A stretch of 64,000 bases of DNA from Treponema bryantii NK4A124 (GCF_000421345.1 NZ_ATWV01000009.1:1-64000); one strand, 5' to 3'; positions 32,522 through 43,185 are shown, counted from the stretch's first letter. The notes: generated by a model not told the origin, from the letters alone. Numbers and translations: made by a program.

Positions 32522-33697
32522 ATGGATAGCGTATATAAATTACAAGTAAATTGCTGTGGGTGTACAGCTTGCTTAAATGTATGTACAAAGAACGCAATTT
32601 TTATGAAGATGAATAATGGATTTAGTTATCCAGTAATTAATTCAGAACTCTGCATAAATTGTGGACTATGTCAGAAAACTTGTCAGTTCGGAAAAACTGT
32701 TATTGAAGATTTATATAAAAATGTTAGGTGTTTTGCATTAAAACACAAAGATTTTTCTGTAATCAGTGCAAGCCGTTCTGCAGGTGCTTTTACCGCATTT
32801 TCTGATTATATATTGGATAAAGGCGGCGTTGTTTATGGTGCAAAACTTGATTCTGATTTTGTTGTCCGACATCACAAGGCATTGAATAAAAAAGAGAGGG
32901 ATACTTTCAGAGAATCAAAATATGTTCAATCTGACCTTGATGGAGTATTTAAGAACGTAGCAGAAGACTTGAACGATGGAAAATTTGTTATGTTCACAGG
33001 CACTGGTTGTCAGTGTGATGGCTTGAGAGCTTTCTTGAAATACACAAAAATTAGTACTGAAAAACTTATTCTTGCAGATATTGTTTGTCATGGTGTTCCT
33101 TCACCAAAAATGTTCAAAGAGTATTTGCAATGGAATGAGAAAAAATATCATGCGGCTGTAAAAGACTTTAAGTTTCGTGATAAGCAGAAATATTCCTGGG
33201 AAGAGGGTATTGAAAAACTGACTTTTGCGAATGGGATAGTAAAGTATCAGGATTATTTTACTGGTTCATTGTTTGATTTCTTTATTCGCTCAAGTTGTTA
33301 TAACTGTAAATATACAACTCCGTACAGAAACAGCGATATAACATTTGCTGATTTTTGGGGAAGTGAAAAAGCTGCTCCGGAATTTACTGATTATAAGCAT
33401 GGTTGTTCTTTAGTACTATTACATTCAGAAAAAGCAGAAAAGATATTTGATTCTATAAAAGATTTTGTTTTATACAAAGAGGTTCCAGTTGAGGATTGTT
33501 TACAACCAAGACTTAAATCTCCAAGAGAGAAAGAGACTTTCATAGATACATATTGGAATGAATATCTTGAATATGGCTTTGAACATATAATGAAAAAATA
33601 TTTAATAAATTCAGTTATGCTACATAACAAAATAAAACAAATAATTTATAAGTTTTTAAGAAAAATTCTTTCTTTCTCAGTAAAAAAATCTTCTTAA
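32522..33697 (+). CDS. FrhB-family iron-sulphur protein (F420 hydrogenase beta-like)
   Basis: Starts with two 4Fe-4S cluster motifs (CCGCTACLNVCTKNAI and CINCGLCQKTC), then the FrhB/FdhB-type N- and C-terminal domains (RSAGAFTAFSDYILDKGGVV, YGAKLDSDF, FTGTGCQCDGLRAFL, DIVCHGVPSP, SDITFADFWG). Proteins of this type turn up in many bacterial polysaccharide clusters, usually next to a pyruvyl-transferase-like gene, as here. F420 is not expected in a spirochaete, so a flavin cofactor is likelier. The reaction in glycan synthesis is unknown. Confidence 0.82.
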   Translation: MDSVYKLQVNCCGCTACLNVCTKNAIFMKMNNGFSYPVINSELCINCGLCQKTCQFGKTVIEDLYKNVRCFALKHKDFSVISASRSAGAFTAFSDYILDKGGVVYGAKLDSDFVVRHHKALNKKERDTFRESKYVQSDLDGVFKNVAEDLNDGKFVMFTGTGCQCDGLRAFLKYTKISTEKLILADIVCHGVPSPKMFKEYLQWNEKKYHAAVKDFKFRDKQKYSWEEGIEKLTFANGIVKYQDYFTGSLFDFFIRSSCYNCKYTTPYRNSDITFADFWGSEKAAPEFTDYKHGCSLVLLHSEKAEKIFDSIKDFVLYKEVPVEDCLQPRLKSPREKETFIDTYWNEYLEYGFEHIMKKYLINSVMLHNKIKQIIYKFLRKILSFSVKKSS

Positions 33698-33721
33698 TTA
33701 TATTACTTGGAATTTATAATT

Positions 33722-34690
33722 ATGCAAAAAGAGAATAAATACTTCATCTTTGATAATCCACATAAAATTGGATTAAAAAGGCTTATAAAAGATGTTTTAA
33801 TTGGACCGGTAAACATCTTTTATAGTCTTAAATTTGCTTTTTGTCATGTTATGCCAGAAGAAAAAAAATATAAAATATCTATCTGCGCAATTTTCAAGAA
33901 TGAAGCCTTATATCTAAAAGAATGGATAGAATATCATAAGATTGTTGGAGTAGAACACTTTTATCTTTATAACAATAATTCTGAAGATAATTATGAAACT
34001 GTACTTGCACCATATATTTCTGATGGTACCGTAACGCTTATACAATGGCCTCAGAATCAGGCTCAAATGCAGTGTTATCATGATGGAATAGAGCGATTCA
34101 AGAATGAGACAGAATGGTTGTCTTTTATTGATATTGATGAATTTATTGTTCCCAATTCAACCGACAACATCTATGAATTCCTGAAACCTTTCCAGAAGAA
34201 ATTCCCAGTTGTAATTGCATATTGGAAAATGTTTGGAACGGGCGGAATGCTTTCCAGAGATACAAATGGCCTTGTTACAAAAGATTTAACTGTCAGTTGG
34301 AATAAATATACTGATATTGGTAAAGTATTCTTTAATACAGCTTTTAATTTTAACAAATATGATAAACGAAATGGAATTTTACATCATTACTGTTGGGGAA
34401 AAAAAGGAAAGTTAAACTTGCCCCCAGTAAATATATTTGGAAAAATATGTATTTTGGGAAAAAATCCAATTCCACTTGGCACAGATTCTTCAATTTTTCC
34501 GCTTCAAATCAATCACTATTTTACAAAAACTTATGACGAATATTTGCAAAAAAAAGCAAAAGGTGATGTTTATTTTAAGATAAATCCACATGACGAAGAA
34601 TATTTTTACGAACATGAAATGAAAAATCAAAGTGTTGACTATAAGATATATAAATATCTTGTGAAACTGGAACTAGCACTAAAAAAATAA
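33722..34690 (+). CDS. Glycosyltransferase family 92-like
   Basis: GT92 (DUF23)-type enzyme: [36 protein letters not shown] and [13 protein letters not shown] (the DxD metal motif) are the hallmarks. C-terminal [21 protein letters not shown] is also typical. The frame is open to a TTG at 33707, but the ATG at 33722 follows GGAA at a fair distance and gives a normal N-terminus. 322 residues. Likely one of the linkage enzymes for the repeat unit; donor unknown (galactose in known family members). Confidence 0.78.
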   Translation: MQKENKYFIFDNPHKIGLKRLIKDVLIGPVNIFYSLKFAFCHVMPEEKKYKISICAIFKNEALYLKEWIEYHKIVGVEHFYLYNNNSEDNYETVLAPYISDGTVTLIQWPQNQAQMQCYHDGIERFKNETEWLSFIDIDEFIVPNSTDNIYEFLKPFQKKFPVVIAYWKMFGTGGMLSRDTNGLVTKDLTVSWNKYTDIGKVFFNTAFNFNKYDKRNGILHHYCWGKKGKLNLPPVNIFGKICILGKNPIPLGTDSSIFPLQINHYFTKTYDEYLQKKAKGDVYFKINPHDEEYFYEHEMKNQSVDYKIYKYLVKLELALKK

Positions 34691-34694
34691 AATT

Positions 34695-35252
34695 ATGTTT
34701 CTAATTTCATATCTTAAATTTTATCTATTTCGTAAGAAATACCGGCGAATTAAAAAAACATATGGAGAAATTCATGTAACAGACTGGAGTCCAGCAGACA
34801 CAAAACTTTACATTGGAAGTTATTGCTCTATTGCACCAAATGTTCGCTTTCTTCTTGGTGGAGAACATCAATTGAATAGTATCAGTACATATCCATTTAA
34901 GGTTCAGTTCTTTGGTGAATCACGAGAAGCTGGAAGCAAGGGCGATATAGTTGTAAAAGATGATGTCTGGATTGGCGATGGGGCAATTATATGTAGCGGT
35001 GTGAATATAGGGCAGGGAGCAGTTATTGCAGCTGGTGCCGTCATTACGAAAAATGTTGAACCATATGCAATAGTCGGTGGAAATCCTGCACGATTTATCA
35101 AATGGCGTTTTGATGAACAAATTCGAAAACAGCTTTGTGAGATAGAGATTGTAAAATTATTCGATAATTTTGTGAGAGAAGATTTACCTTTTATGTATGA
35201 AGATTTAACAGAAGATATCTTAATTAAACTTTTGGAGAAATCTAATGGCTAA
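34695..35252 (+). CDS. Hexapeptide-repeat acetyltransferase (CatB/LbH type)
   Basis: Left-handed beta-helix acyltransferase: [20 protein letters not shown], then imperfect hexapeptides ([54 protein letters not shown]). The His in GGEHQ is the usual catalytic base. 185 residues, typical for the XAT class. In this operon it could acetylate the amino sugar made by FdtA/FdtB (an FdtC-like role) or O-acetylate the repeat. Overlaps the next gene by 8 bp. Confidence 0.85.
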   Translation: MFLISYLKFYLFRKKYRRIKKTYGEIHVTDWSPADTKLYIGSYCSIAPNVRFLLGGEHQLNSISTYPFKVQFFGESREAGSKGDIVVKDDVWIGDGAIICSGVNIGQGAVIAAGAVITKNVEPYAIVGGNPARFIKWRFDEQIRKQLCEIEIVKLFDNFVREDLPFMYEDLTEDILIKLLEKSNG

Positions 35253-36315
35253 ACCTCGAATACTTGCTTTTTATCTTCCTCAGTTTCATCCCATACCGGA
35301 AAATGATGAATGGTGGGGAAAAGGTTTCACTGAATGGACAAATGTCGGAAAGGCGAAAAAATATTATCCTGGTCATTATCAACCTCGTGTGCCAGCTGAT
35401 TTAGGTTATTATGATTTAAGAGTTCCTGAAACTAGAGAAGCACAGGCAACTTTAGCTAAAGAAGCTGGTATTGAAGGATTTTGTTATTGGCATTATTGGT
35501 TTGATAATGATAAGCAACTTTTGGAACGTCCTTTTAATGAAGTTTTATCAACAGGAAAGCCAAGTTTTCCATTCTGTTTAGCATGGGCAAATGAAAGTTG
35601 GTATGCAAAACTCTGGGATAAAGATGTAAGAAAAGATAAGCTTTTGATTGAACAAACATACAAAGGGACAGAACAATATACAAAACACTTCTATGATGTT
35701 CTTCCAGCATTTAAGGATGAAAGATATATAAAAGTTGACGGAAAACCTGTTTTTGTAATTTATAAGCCATTGGCCTCTCCTGAAATATCTGTATTTATAA
35801 GGACTTGGAGAAAATTAGCTGTTGAAAATGACTTAAACGGAATTTTCTTTATTGGACACTGTATAAGTGATAGAAAAAATATCGAAAAATATAAAAAACT
35901 TGACTTGGATTCGATAAATACTTGTTGTATTACAGACTTTTTACGAGAAAGATTTTTTATCAATAGACTTCTATCCTACATTTGGGTTCATTTGTTTAAG
36001 CGACCATATATTTTTGATTTTTCAAAAGCAAGTAAATTTTTCTTTGATAACAAAATAGATTCTAAAAATGATATTTGTCCATCAATTATAACAGGTTGGG
36101 ATCATACTCCAAGAAGTGGTAGAAAAGGATTAGTATTAAAGGGAGAAACTCCATTAAAATTCCAGAATTATGCAAGAAGAGTAATTGAAAATACAAAAGG
36201 ACCTTTTATATTCATCAAAAGTTGGAATGAATGGGCTGAAGGCAATTATATAGAACCAGATTTAAAATATGGAAAAGAATATATAAATGCCCTCAAAGAT
36301 ATTATAAAAAAATAA
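35245..36315 (+). CDS. WbsX-like (GH99-related) glycan protein
   Basis: Clear member of the WbsX family: [68 protein letters not shown] and the ending [17 protein letters not shown]. The family has a GH99-like TIM barrel and occurs in O-antigen and capsule loci as a presumed glycosyltransferase or hydrolase; biochemical proof is scarce. 356 residues, full length. Start codon overlaps the end of the acetyltransferase gene, indicating translational coupling. Confidence 0.85.
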   Translation: MAKPRILAFYLPQFHPIPENDEWWGKGFTEWTNVGKAKKYYPGHYQPRVPADLGYYDLRVPETREAQATLAKEAGIEGFCYWHYWFDNDKQLLERPFNEVLSTGKPSFPFCLAWANESWYAKLWDKDVRKDKLLIEQTYKGTEQYTKHFYDVLPAFKDERYIKVDGKPVFVIYKPLASPEISVFIRTWRKLAVENDLNGIFFIGHCISDRKNIEKYKKLDLDSINTCCITDFLRERFFINRLLSYIWVHLFKRPYIFDFSKASKFFFDNKIDSKNDICPSIITGWDHTPRSGRKGLVLKGETPLKFQNYARRVIENTKGPFIFIKSWNEWAEGNYIEPDLKYGKEYINALKDIIKK

Positions 36316-36333
36316 ATGTAGTAGGAAAATATT

Positions 36334-37461
36334 TTGAAATTTTATCTTATTATCTTTGTATTTTTAATGTTAGCAGCATTAAATGAAAAGAAAAAAAAGA
36401 TTATAAAGACTTCTTATAAATCATCAATTCTACTAAAAAAGAATATTATTAGTTATTATTTTGTTTTCTTTTTTAGTTTAATAATAATATTAATGGCCGG
36501 TATTCGATGGGAAGTGGGGACTGATTGGCCCGCATTTTTAAACGATTTTAATTATTTTAAATCTTCAACATGGAATGAAATTCTACATAGTGTATATGGA
36601 GTTACATATGAACGTGGGTATGTGTTTACTGCATTTTTATTCGCAAAATATGTTGGAAATTATTCTGTTTATCTAACATTCCAAATTATCTTTATTGTAA
36701 TCTGCGTATTTCCTGTTATATATAAATACTCTGAATATCCATTATTTTCCTTCTTAGGCTTTTTTGCCTACAGTTTTTGTTATGCTTTTTCAGTTGCTCG
36801 GAGTGGCTTCGCACTGGCATTAAGCTTTAGGGCTTTTGAAGCATTGTTGGAAAAGAAAAATAAGATTTTCTTTTGGTTAGTCCTGCTTGCAACATTATTT
36901 CACAACACTGCTATTGTAATTTTATTATTCCCATTATTAAATAAAATAAAACTAACTAATGTAGAATTATTAATTCTAATATGTTGTGCACTTTTCTTTT
37001 CATTCTTTACAGAAAAAATACTTCTTGGCATTGCTTCGAATATTCTTCCTGTATCGTATTCTAATCGTATTGTTACATATTTTAATCATAGAAATGAAAC
37101 GTATGGACTTAATGTAGGAGAATCCGTTCGAATTATTACTAGAGGGTTTGTTGTATTATTAATATTTCTTTGTTTATGGAAAAGAAGAAACAATAATAGA
37201 ATTAATTTTATAGTTAATATGTATCTATTGTGTATACTTTTATATATTTCATTTTCTAGAATTTCTGTGGCTTTTATACGGCTGTGTTACTATTTTGAAG
37301 ATGTATCTCAATTTTTGATATTTAGTGAAGTCCTTGTCTATTGCAAAAAAAAATATATTCGAATGTATGTCAAATTAATGATTGTGTTATTTTTTATTGG
37401 AAAATTCGTTTCTCGTATTATTGGCGGTAATTTTATTATTCCATACAGAACGATTTTTTAG
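36334..37461 (+). CDS. wzy: EpsG-type polysaccharide polymerase
   Basis: 375-residue membrane protein with about ten helices. The motif GIRWEVGTDWPAFLNDFNYF near residue 60, then an outside loop and FAYSFCYAFSVARSGFALAL, are characteristic of the EpsG/Wzy group that polymerises lipid-linked repeat units outside the inner membrane. The start codon is TTG after TAGGAAAATATT. Strongly AT-rich. As the only polymerase candidate in the cluster it pairs naturally with the Wzx-type flippase at 31001-32518. Confidence 0.75.
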   Translation: MKFYLIIFVFLMLAALNEKKKKIIKTSYKSSILLKKNIISYYFVFFFSLIIILMAGIRWEVGTDWPAFLNDFNYFKSSTWNEILHSVYGVTYERGYVFTAFLFAKYVGNYSVYLTFQIIFIVICVFPVIYKYSEYPLFSFLGFFAYSFCYAFSVARSGFALALSFRAFEALLEKKNKIFFWLVLLATLFHNTAIVILLFPLLNKIKLTNVELLILICCALFFSFFTEKILLGIASNILPVSYSNRIVTYFNHRNETYGLNVGESVRIITRGFVVLLIFLCLWKRRNNNRINFIVNMYLLCILLYISFSRISVAFIRLCYYFEDVSQFLIFSEVLVYCKKKYIRMYVKLMIVLFFIGKFVSRIIGGNFIIPYRTIF

Positions 37462-37724
37462 TTATAAGGAGTTGTTTTTAAATGATTGTGGTCTATGAAC
37501 CATTTTGTAAAGGTTGGAACCATGTACCTATTAATTCAGATCTTATATTAATTATTTCTGAAAGATTTCCAAATGATGAAATATTCTTTTATGGAGAGCA
37601 AGATCATTTAAAACATGTTCGAGATAGGATTAATAATCCTTCTCTTTTAATTAATTATTGTAATATAGATATTGTAAATATTTCACAAGGTAGAATTAAT
37701 AGTGTTATTAATGAAAGGAAAAAC

Positions 37725-39410
37725 TGTTCGGGTCAGGCGAAAAAAGCCATGTCAGGGTGAAGACATTTTTTTGGACCTAAATTTGTGAGGTACAATATGT
37801 CTTCGTTTTCAAATGAACAAATTAAGAATGCTGTGGATTTGTATTTTAAATACAATTCAAAAATCGAAAAAGTCAGACGTGAACTTGGGTATCCAGACCG
37901 ACATACCTTAAAAAAATGGGTAGATTACTATGAATCTACAGGTGAATATTTCCGACCAAATCGTACTGGAACTTCTCATTATACGAAAACACAGAAACAA
38001 ATAGCAGTTGATTTTTATATTAAGAATGGAAAGTGTATGAAAGATACAATTAAGTCATTAGGCTATCCTAAAAAGATTCATACACTACATGACTGGATAA
38101 AAGAATTAGCTCCATCTGAATTGCGGATAGTAAAGGTCTCTGAAAATATATTAAAATATCCTCAAAAACAAAAAGAACAGGCTATCATTGACTTATTAAC
38201 AACAGATGATTCTGTTACTGCAGTTGCAAAGAGAAATAAAGTCAACCGAACTAGCCTGTATTATTGGAAGGATAAATTAGTGCATAAAGATTTTGACATA
38301 TCTGATAAACAAGAGCTCGAAATTGAGGAATTAAGAAGCGAAGCTTCAAAACTCCGCGAAGAAGTTAAAAAACTTCGACTGGAAAGAGATATTCTTGAAA
38401 AGGCAGCAGAAATAATAAAAAAAGATCAGGGCATCAAAATAAGTAATCTTTCAAACAAAGAGAAAATGGTGGTAATTGATGCCCTGAGAACTCAGTATCC
38501 ACTAAAAAAATTATTAATTGCATTAGAAATATCAAAGAGCAGCTATTTTTATCAAGAATCTAAGAAAGGATATGATAAATATAAGACAATACGTCCTCTT
38601 ATACATAAGATTTTCGAAATAAACCGTTGCTGTTATGGATATCGCAGAATTTATGATTCATTAAAAAAATATGGCATTACACTATCTGAAAAAGTTGTTC
38701 TACATTTGATGCATGAAGAACAAATTAAGGTTATACAACCTAGAATGAAAAAATATAGTTCATATGCCGGTGAAATTTCTCCTGCAGTTCCGAATCTTTT
38801 GAAACGAAACTTTCATGCTTCTCAACCTAATCAGAAATGGTTAACTGATATTACTGAGTTTATAATACCTTCTGGAAAAGTATATCTATCACCAATTATT
38901 GATTGCTTTGATGGAATGGTTGTTTCCTGGACTATAGGCAGGTCACCATCTGCAGAATTGGTCAATACAATGCTTGATATAGCAATTTCTAAGTTGAAGC
39001 CAAATGAACGGCCTATCGTTCATTCTGATCGAGGTTCCCATTATAGATGGCCGGGTTGGATAAAAAGAATGAAAAAAGCAAAATTAAGACGGTCTATGTC
39101 TAAGAAGGGATATTCTCCTGATAATTCTGCTTGTGAAGGCTTCTTTGGTAGATTAAAAAATGAAATGTTTTATGGACATGATTGGAATCATGTTTCAGTA
39201 GATGATTTTGTATATTATCTTGATGACTATATTCATTGGTACAATGAAGTACGTATAAAACATTCTTTAGGAGGAAAGAGTCCTCTGGAATTCAGAAAAG
39301 AATTAGGATTTGTTGCTTGATATTGCTTATGAAATTAGCTATAAAAATATAAAATTGAGTGCAGAAAAATGTCGCCACCCCCAAATGGTTGATTTCACCC
39401 GGCGCTAACA
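37725..39410 (+). mobile_element. IS3-type insertion sequence, 1686 bp
   Basis: Complete element with imperfect 46-bp terminal inverted repeats: left TGTTCGGGTCAGGCGA... , right (minus strand) TGTTAGCGCCGGGTGA..., both ending GACATTTTT at the inner side. Flanked by a direct repeat AAAC (37721-37724 and 39411-39414). Encodes one transposase. The interrupted gene is restored in frame on removal, so the insertion is recent and precise. Confidence 0.85.
37797..39320 (+). CDS. IS3-type transposase (single-frame, OrfAB-like)
   Basis: Transposase of the surrounding element. The N-terminal ~170 residues hold two or three HTH-type repeats (VDLYFKYNSKIEKVRRELGY; IKNGKCMKDTIKSLGY; LTTDDSVTAVAKRNKVNRTS), followed by a leucine-zipper-like coil (LEIEELRSEASKLREEVKKL) and the DDE core: WLTDITEF (Asp), IVHSDRGSHY (Asp), SACEGFFGRLKNE (Glu), ending WYNEVRIKHSLGG. 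OrfA and OrfB are fused in one frame, so no programmed frameshift is needed. GTG at 37785 is in frame, but the ATG at 37797 has TGAGG before it. Confidence 0.9.
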   Translation: MSSFSNEQIKNAVDLYFKYNSKIEKVRRELGYPDRHTLKKWVDYYESTGEYFRPNRTGTSHYTKTQKQIAVDFYIKNGKCMKDTIKSLGYPKKIHTLHDWIKELAPSELRIVKVSENILKYPQKQKEQAIIDLLTTDDSVTAVAKRNKVNRTSLYYWKDKLVHKDFDISDKQELEIEELRSEASKLREEVKKLRLERDILEKAAEIIKKDQGIKISNLSNKEKMVVIDALRTQYPLKKLLIALEISKSSYFYQESKKGYDKYKTIRPLIHKIFEINRCCYGYRRIYDSLKKYGITLSEKVVLHLMHEEQIKVIQPRMKKYSSYAGEISPAVPNLLKRNFHASQPNQKWLTDITEFIIPSGKVYLSPIIDCFDGMVVSWTIGRSPSAELVNTMLDIAISKLKPNERPIVHSDRGSHYRWPGWIKRMKKAKLRRSMSKKGYSPDNSACEGFFGRLKNEMFYGHDWNHVSVDDFVYYLDDYIHWYNEVRIKHSLGGKSPLEFRKELGFVA

Positions 39411-40392
39411 AAACATAATAAAAATAGTTAAACATAACAAAAACATGAGACTGTTATTTATATTAAATACTTTCCCACATACAATGTTCTTTGTTAAAAA
39501 ATATACCCCAAAAAAGATTCCTATTATTTTTATGCTGCATGGAAATCTAGAAGAGTTAAGAAAAAAGAAAAAAATATATCATGCTGGTTATTGGATTAAG
39601 CCGGCATTTTTTTATAAACGTAAACGTGAAAATCAAAAGTTTCTTGTATTAGGTGAATCTATAAGAACGGAAGTTTTAAAATATATAAATTTTATAAAAA
39701 ATGACTTGATTTCAATTCCTCATCCATATCAAATGATTTCTACTAAAATTGAAAAAAAATTAAGTCCAAAAATAGTAATGGGAATGATTGGGTCTTTCAG
39801 TAATGAAAAACGAAGTGAATTAATTTATGAATTAGAAAATAGAATTAAACAAGAACGAATTCAGAATCTAGAATTATTATTAGTGGGGGCGACTCAAAAT
39901 AATCTAGAAACCCATGCAGAAACAAATGTGAAAATATGGGGAAATGGTACAAATAAACTGGATGAAAAAGAATATAATTCAGGAATAAAATTATTAGATT
40001 ACATTTTATTTTTTTGGCCTAATGACAGTTATAAAATGACAGCAAGTGGCGCAGTGTTGGATGCAATCGCACATAGAAAACCAATAATTGCAATAAAAAC
40101 TTCATATTTACAATGGGTTTTTGAGACTGTAGGAGATATTGGTTTTTTATGTGAGACGTTTGAAGAACTTGTAGATATAGTAATTAGAATATCAAAGAAA
40201 GAATTAAAAAATCAATTAGATTTGTTCAGTCAAAACTTTAATAAAGCTCAATTGTTCTTTTCCCGGGAAAATGTGAAAGAGATAATGAATAAAAAAGATG
40301 TATGGATGATAAATTCAATGAAATAAATATTTGAAAATTGTCCAAAAAATAGATTTATAAGAGAAGTGTTAATTGTAGATGGAGATTTAAAA

Positions 40393-41190
40393 ATGATTAC
40401 TGTATTTACACCAACATATAATCGGGCATATACATTACAAAAATTATATGAAAGTCTTTGCAATCAGATTTGCAAAGATTTTGAATGGCTAGTTGTTGAT
40501 GATGGTAGTACAGATGAAACATCTACTCTTTTTGAGAAATGGAAAACAGAAAATAAAATTAGGATAAATGTTTTATATCGGACAAATGGAGGAAAGTCCA
40601 CTGCAATAAATCTTGGAGTACAGAATGCCAAAGGAAATCTTTTTTTTATTGTAGATAGCGATGATTTTCTTACTGTAGATGCCGTAGAAAAGCTTGTTTC
40701 AGCAGAGAGAAAAAAAAAAATTCAGAATTATTCTTTTCCAGTAGCAGGGTTTTGCTATAGAAGAAAGAATTACCGCACTGGGGAGTTAATTGGATTTTCT
40801 CGAAAAACTCTTCCGACTACAGCTTCTTCGTTAGAATTATCATTTAAATATGGATTTGTAGGTGACAAGGCAGAAGTTTTTTATACGGATATTCTAAGAC
40901 AGTTTCCATTTCCTGATATACCTAATAATAAATTTGTACCAGAAGCACTTGTTTGGTATCATATTGCTGCAAATGGTTATAAGCTAATTATTATAGACGA
41001 AGCTATTTATCAATGTGACTATATTGCTGATGGTTATACAAAAAACTTCAAATCTAATCTTAAAAAAAACTGTAGAGGGTTTGCGTTATTTTATAAGGAA
41101 TGTCTAAAATATCAAGAAATTCCTTTGTTTATTAAAGTAAAATATCTAGTTCGCTTTTTACAGTGTAAATTGTATGAGATGAAAATATGA
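40393..41190 (+). CDS. Glycosyltransferase, family 2
   Basis: GT-A type transferase: ITVFTPTYNRAYTLQKLYES, WLVVDDGSTDETSTLF, NGGKSTAINLGVQNAKGNLF and the metal motif FIVDSDDFLTVDAVEKL. The VPEALVWYHIAANGY block is common in capsule-type GT2 enzymes. The frame is open to TTG/ATG codons nine residues upstream, but ATG at 40393 has GGAG at proper distance and starts right at the fold. The stop overlaps the next gene (ATGA). Donor unknown. Confidence 0.85.
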   Translation: MITVFTPTYNRAYTLQKLYESLCNQICKDFEWLVVDDGSTDETSTLFEKWKTENKIRINVLYRTNGGKSTAINLGVQNAKGNLFFIVDSDDFLTVDAVEKLVSAERKKKIQNYSFPVAGFCYRRKNYRTGELIGFSRKTLPTTASSLELSFKYGFVGDKAEVFYTDILRQFPFPDIPNNKFVPEALVWYHIAANGYKLIIIDEAIYQCDYIADGYTKNFKSNLKKNCRGFALFYKECLKYQEIPLFIKVKYLVRFLQCKLYEMKI

Positions 41191-41957
41191 TTCCCAAAAT
41201 TATTCACTACTGCTGGTTCGGTGGTAATTCATTACCAGAGCTTGCTCAAAAATGTATTGCTTCCTGGAAAGTGTTTCTACCTGATTATGAAATTAAGGAA
41301 TGGAATGAAAACAATTATGATGTTCACAAGATTCCTTATATATCGCAAGCTTATAATGCAAAAAAATATGCTTTCGTAAGTGATTATGCTCGATTTGATA
41401 TTCTTTATCAGTATGGAGGAATCTATTTTGATACCGATGTAGAAGTGATAAAATCTCTAGATAAAGTTTTATCTGAAGGTGCTTTTGCTGGACTTGAATC
41501 TCCTGGAAAAATAGCAACTGGACTTGGTATAGCAAGTCCAGCGGGGCTCGAAATATATAAAGAAATTCTGGAATCGTATGAAAAATCAGAATTTATTTAC
41601 AAGAATGGTGTAATGAATCTTACTACTGTAGTGGACCGAGTTACAGGTATTTTTAAAAGACATGGTTTTACAGACAATGATAGTATTCAAAAGTTTAAAG
41701 ATGTAACGATATATCCTGCTGAATACTTTTGTCCACTTGATCCGAAAACGGGTATATTAAAAATAACAGATAAGTCTTTAACTATTCATCATTACGCTGC
41801 AACCTGGACAATTCCTCTTCGTAAAAAATATATGACACTACGAACAAAATTTGCTTCGAAAGTAGGTATTAAATTTGCAAAAATTCTTCTGCTCCCTATG
41901 CAAGCAATTTGTATTATTAAAGAAGTAGGACTCAAATCTTTTCTTAAAAAAATCTAA
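41187..41957 (+). CDS. Glycosyltransferase family 32-like (DXD sugar-binding)
   Basis: Small GT32-type enzyme: MIPKIIHYCWFGGNSLPELA, SDYARFDILYQYGGIYFDTD (with the DTDVE metal site), and SLTIHHYAATWTIPLRKKY near the end. These are the marks of the capsular polysaccharide GT32/OCH1-related family. 256 residues, complete. Translationally coupled to the preceding GT2 gene by an ATGA overlap. Confidence 0.87.
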   Translation: MIPKIIHYCWFGGNSLPELAQKCIASWKVFLPDYEIKEWNENNYDVHKIPYISQAYNAKKYAFVSDYARFDILYQYGGIYFDTDVEVIKSLDKVLSEGAFAGLESPGKIATGLGIASPAGLEIYKEILESYEKSEFIYKNGVMNLTTVVDRVTGIFKRHGFTDNDSIQKFKDVTIYPAEYFCPLDPKTGILKITDKSLTIHHYAATWTIPLRKKYMTLRTKFASKVGIKFAKILLLPMQAICIIKEVGLKSFLKKI

Positions 41958-41979
41958 ATAAATTCTAAACGAATGCCTT

Positions 41980-43081
41980 ATGAAAAAAATTTTATTTCTC
42001 TCAAACACTGCAAATTTTTCGAAATTTAACCGACCTTTTATGCGCTGGTTCAAGGAACAAGGCTGGCAAGTAGATTATTGTTCAGCTGGTGAAGAACAGG
42101 TTTTAAACTGTGATAATCAATATTCAATTAGTATTGCTAGAAGCCCCTTCAGTTTAAAAAATATTAAAGCTTTGAAAGAATTAAAAAAACTTCTACAAGA
42201 ACAGCACTATGATATTCTTCATTGTCATACTCCAATGGGAGGTGTTATTGGAAGAATTGCAGCAAAAAAACTTTGGAAAGAACATAAAATAAAAGTCATT
42301 TATACAGCTCATGGATTCCATTTTTATAAAGGGGCTCCACTTTTAAATTGGCTTTTGTATTATCCAATGGAAAAATACCTTGCACGCTTTACAGATGAAA
42401 TCATTACGATTAATGAGGAAGATTATGAAATTGCAAAAAACAAATTCTAAAATTTACAAAATTGATGGGGTTGGTGTAAATTTTTCGAGTTTTCATGCTG
42501 TATCTCAGGAAGAAAAATCAAAGCTTAGAACTGAATTAGGGTATGATAATAAAGATTTTATCATTACTGTAGTAGCAGAATTAAATAAAAACAAAAATCA
42601 GCTTATGCTTGTAAAGTGTGTACCGGAATTAAAAAATGTTATACCAAATTTAAAAATTCTTTTAATAGGCAAAGAAACTCTCCCTTTAGTTCGAGATTTT
42701 GTTTTAAGTGAAAACTTGAATGATACTGTAAAATTATTAGGATACAGAAATGATGTCAATAAACTTACAATGATAAGTGATCTGGCTTTTTCTGCTAGTT
42801 TGCGAGAGGGATTACCGGTAAATATAATTGAAGCTATGGCCTGTGGAATTCCTGTTGTTGCCAGTGATAACCGAGGACATCGTTCTTTAATAAAAAATAT
42901 GGAAACAGGATTTATATTTAGTCCTAAATCCAAAAAAGAAATGCTTGATGCAATTATCTTACTTTACAAAAATCCTTTATTTCGAAGAGAACTTGGCGCT
43001 AGATCTATTGAGGAAGCAAAAAAATATTCCGTAGATATTTCTGTAAACTCAATGGCAGGAATTTATAAAAAGGTTATGTAA
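41980..43081 (+). pseudogene. Glycosyltransferase family 4, frameshifted at an A6 run
   Basis: Two overlapping frames together form one GT4 enzyme. The first (from MKKILFLSNTANFSKFNRPF) contains the acceptor domain (HCHTPMGGVIGRIAA, YTAHGFHFYKGAP) and stops at 42450; the second contains the donor domain (FIITVVAELNKNKNQLML and EGLPVNIIEAMACGIPVVAS, the E-x7-E region). Removing one A from the A6 run at 42435-42440 joins them as ...YEIAKTNSKIYKIDGVG.... The lesion could be a real mutation, a slippage-prone switch, or a sequencing error. About 366 residues when repaired. Confidence 0.82.
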
Positions 43082-43138
43082 TTTTTTTACTATAACAAAT
43101 AATTGTTTACTAAATAAATAAACTAATCACACAAATCC

Positions 43139-43167
43139 TTGACCTTTGATTCTAACTTATCTATATT
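43139..43167 (+). promoter_or_regulatory. Promoter of the Panacea/toxin-like pair
   Basis: TTGACC, exactly 17 bp, TATATT; start expected near 43174, ten or so bases before the TTG start codon. The pair is thus an own unit, separate from the glycan operon. Confidence 0.6.
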
Positions 43168-43185
43168 TGTATATAGAGGTATCTT

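Larger units (their letters stand above)
37482..40326 (+). pseudogene. Glycosyltransferase gene interrupted by IS3-type element
   Basis: The 5' piece (37482-37724, 81 codons: MIVVYEPFCKGWNHVPINSD ...) and the 3' piece (39415-40326) rejoin exactly in frame when the IS and one AAAC target copy are removed, giving 384 residues (...SVINERKN + IIKIVKHNKNMRLLFILN...). The C-half resembles a GT-B fold transferase: MGMIGSFSNEKRSELIYELE, then SGAVLDAIAHRKPIIAIKTS. An internal ATG at 39445 could give a truncated product, but the donor-side/acceptor-side split makes activity unlikely. Loss of this enzyme should truncate or change the glycan unless the IS excises. Confidence 0.85.
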
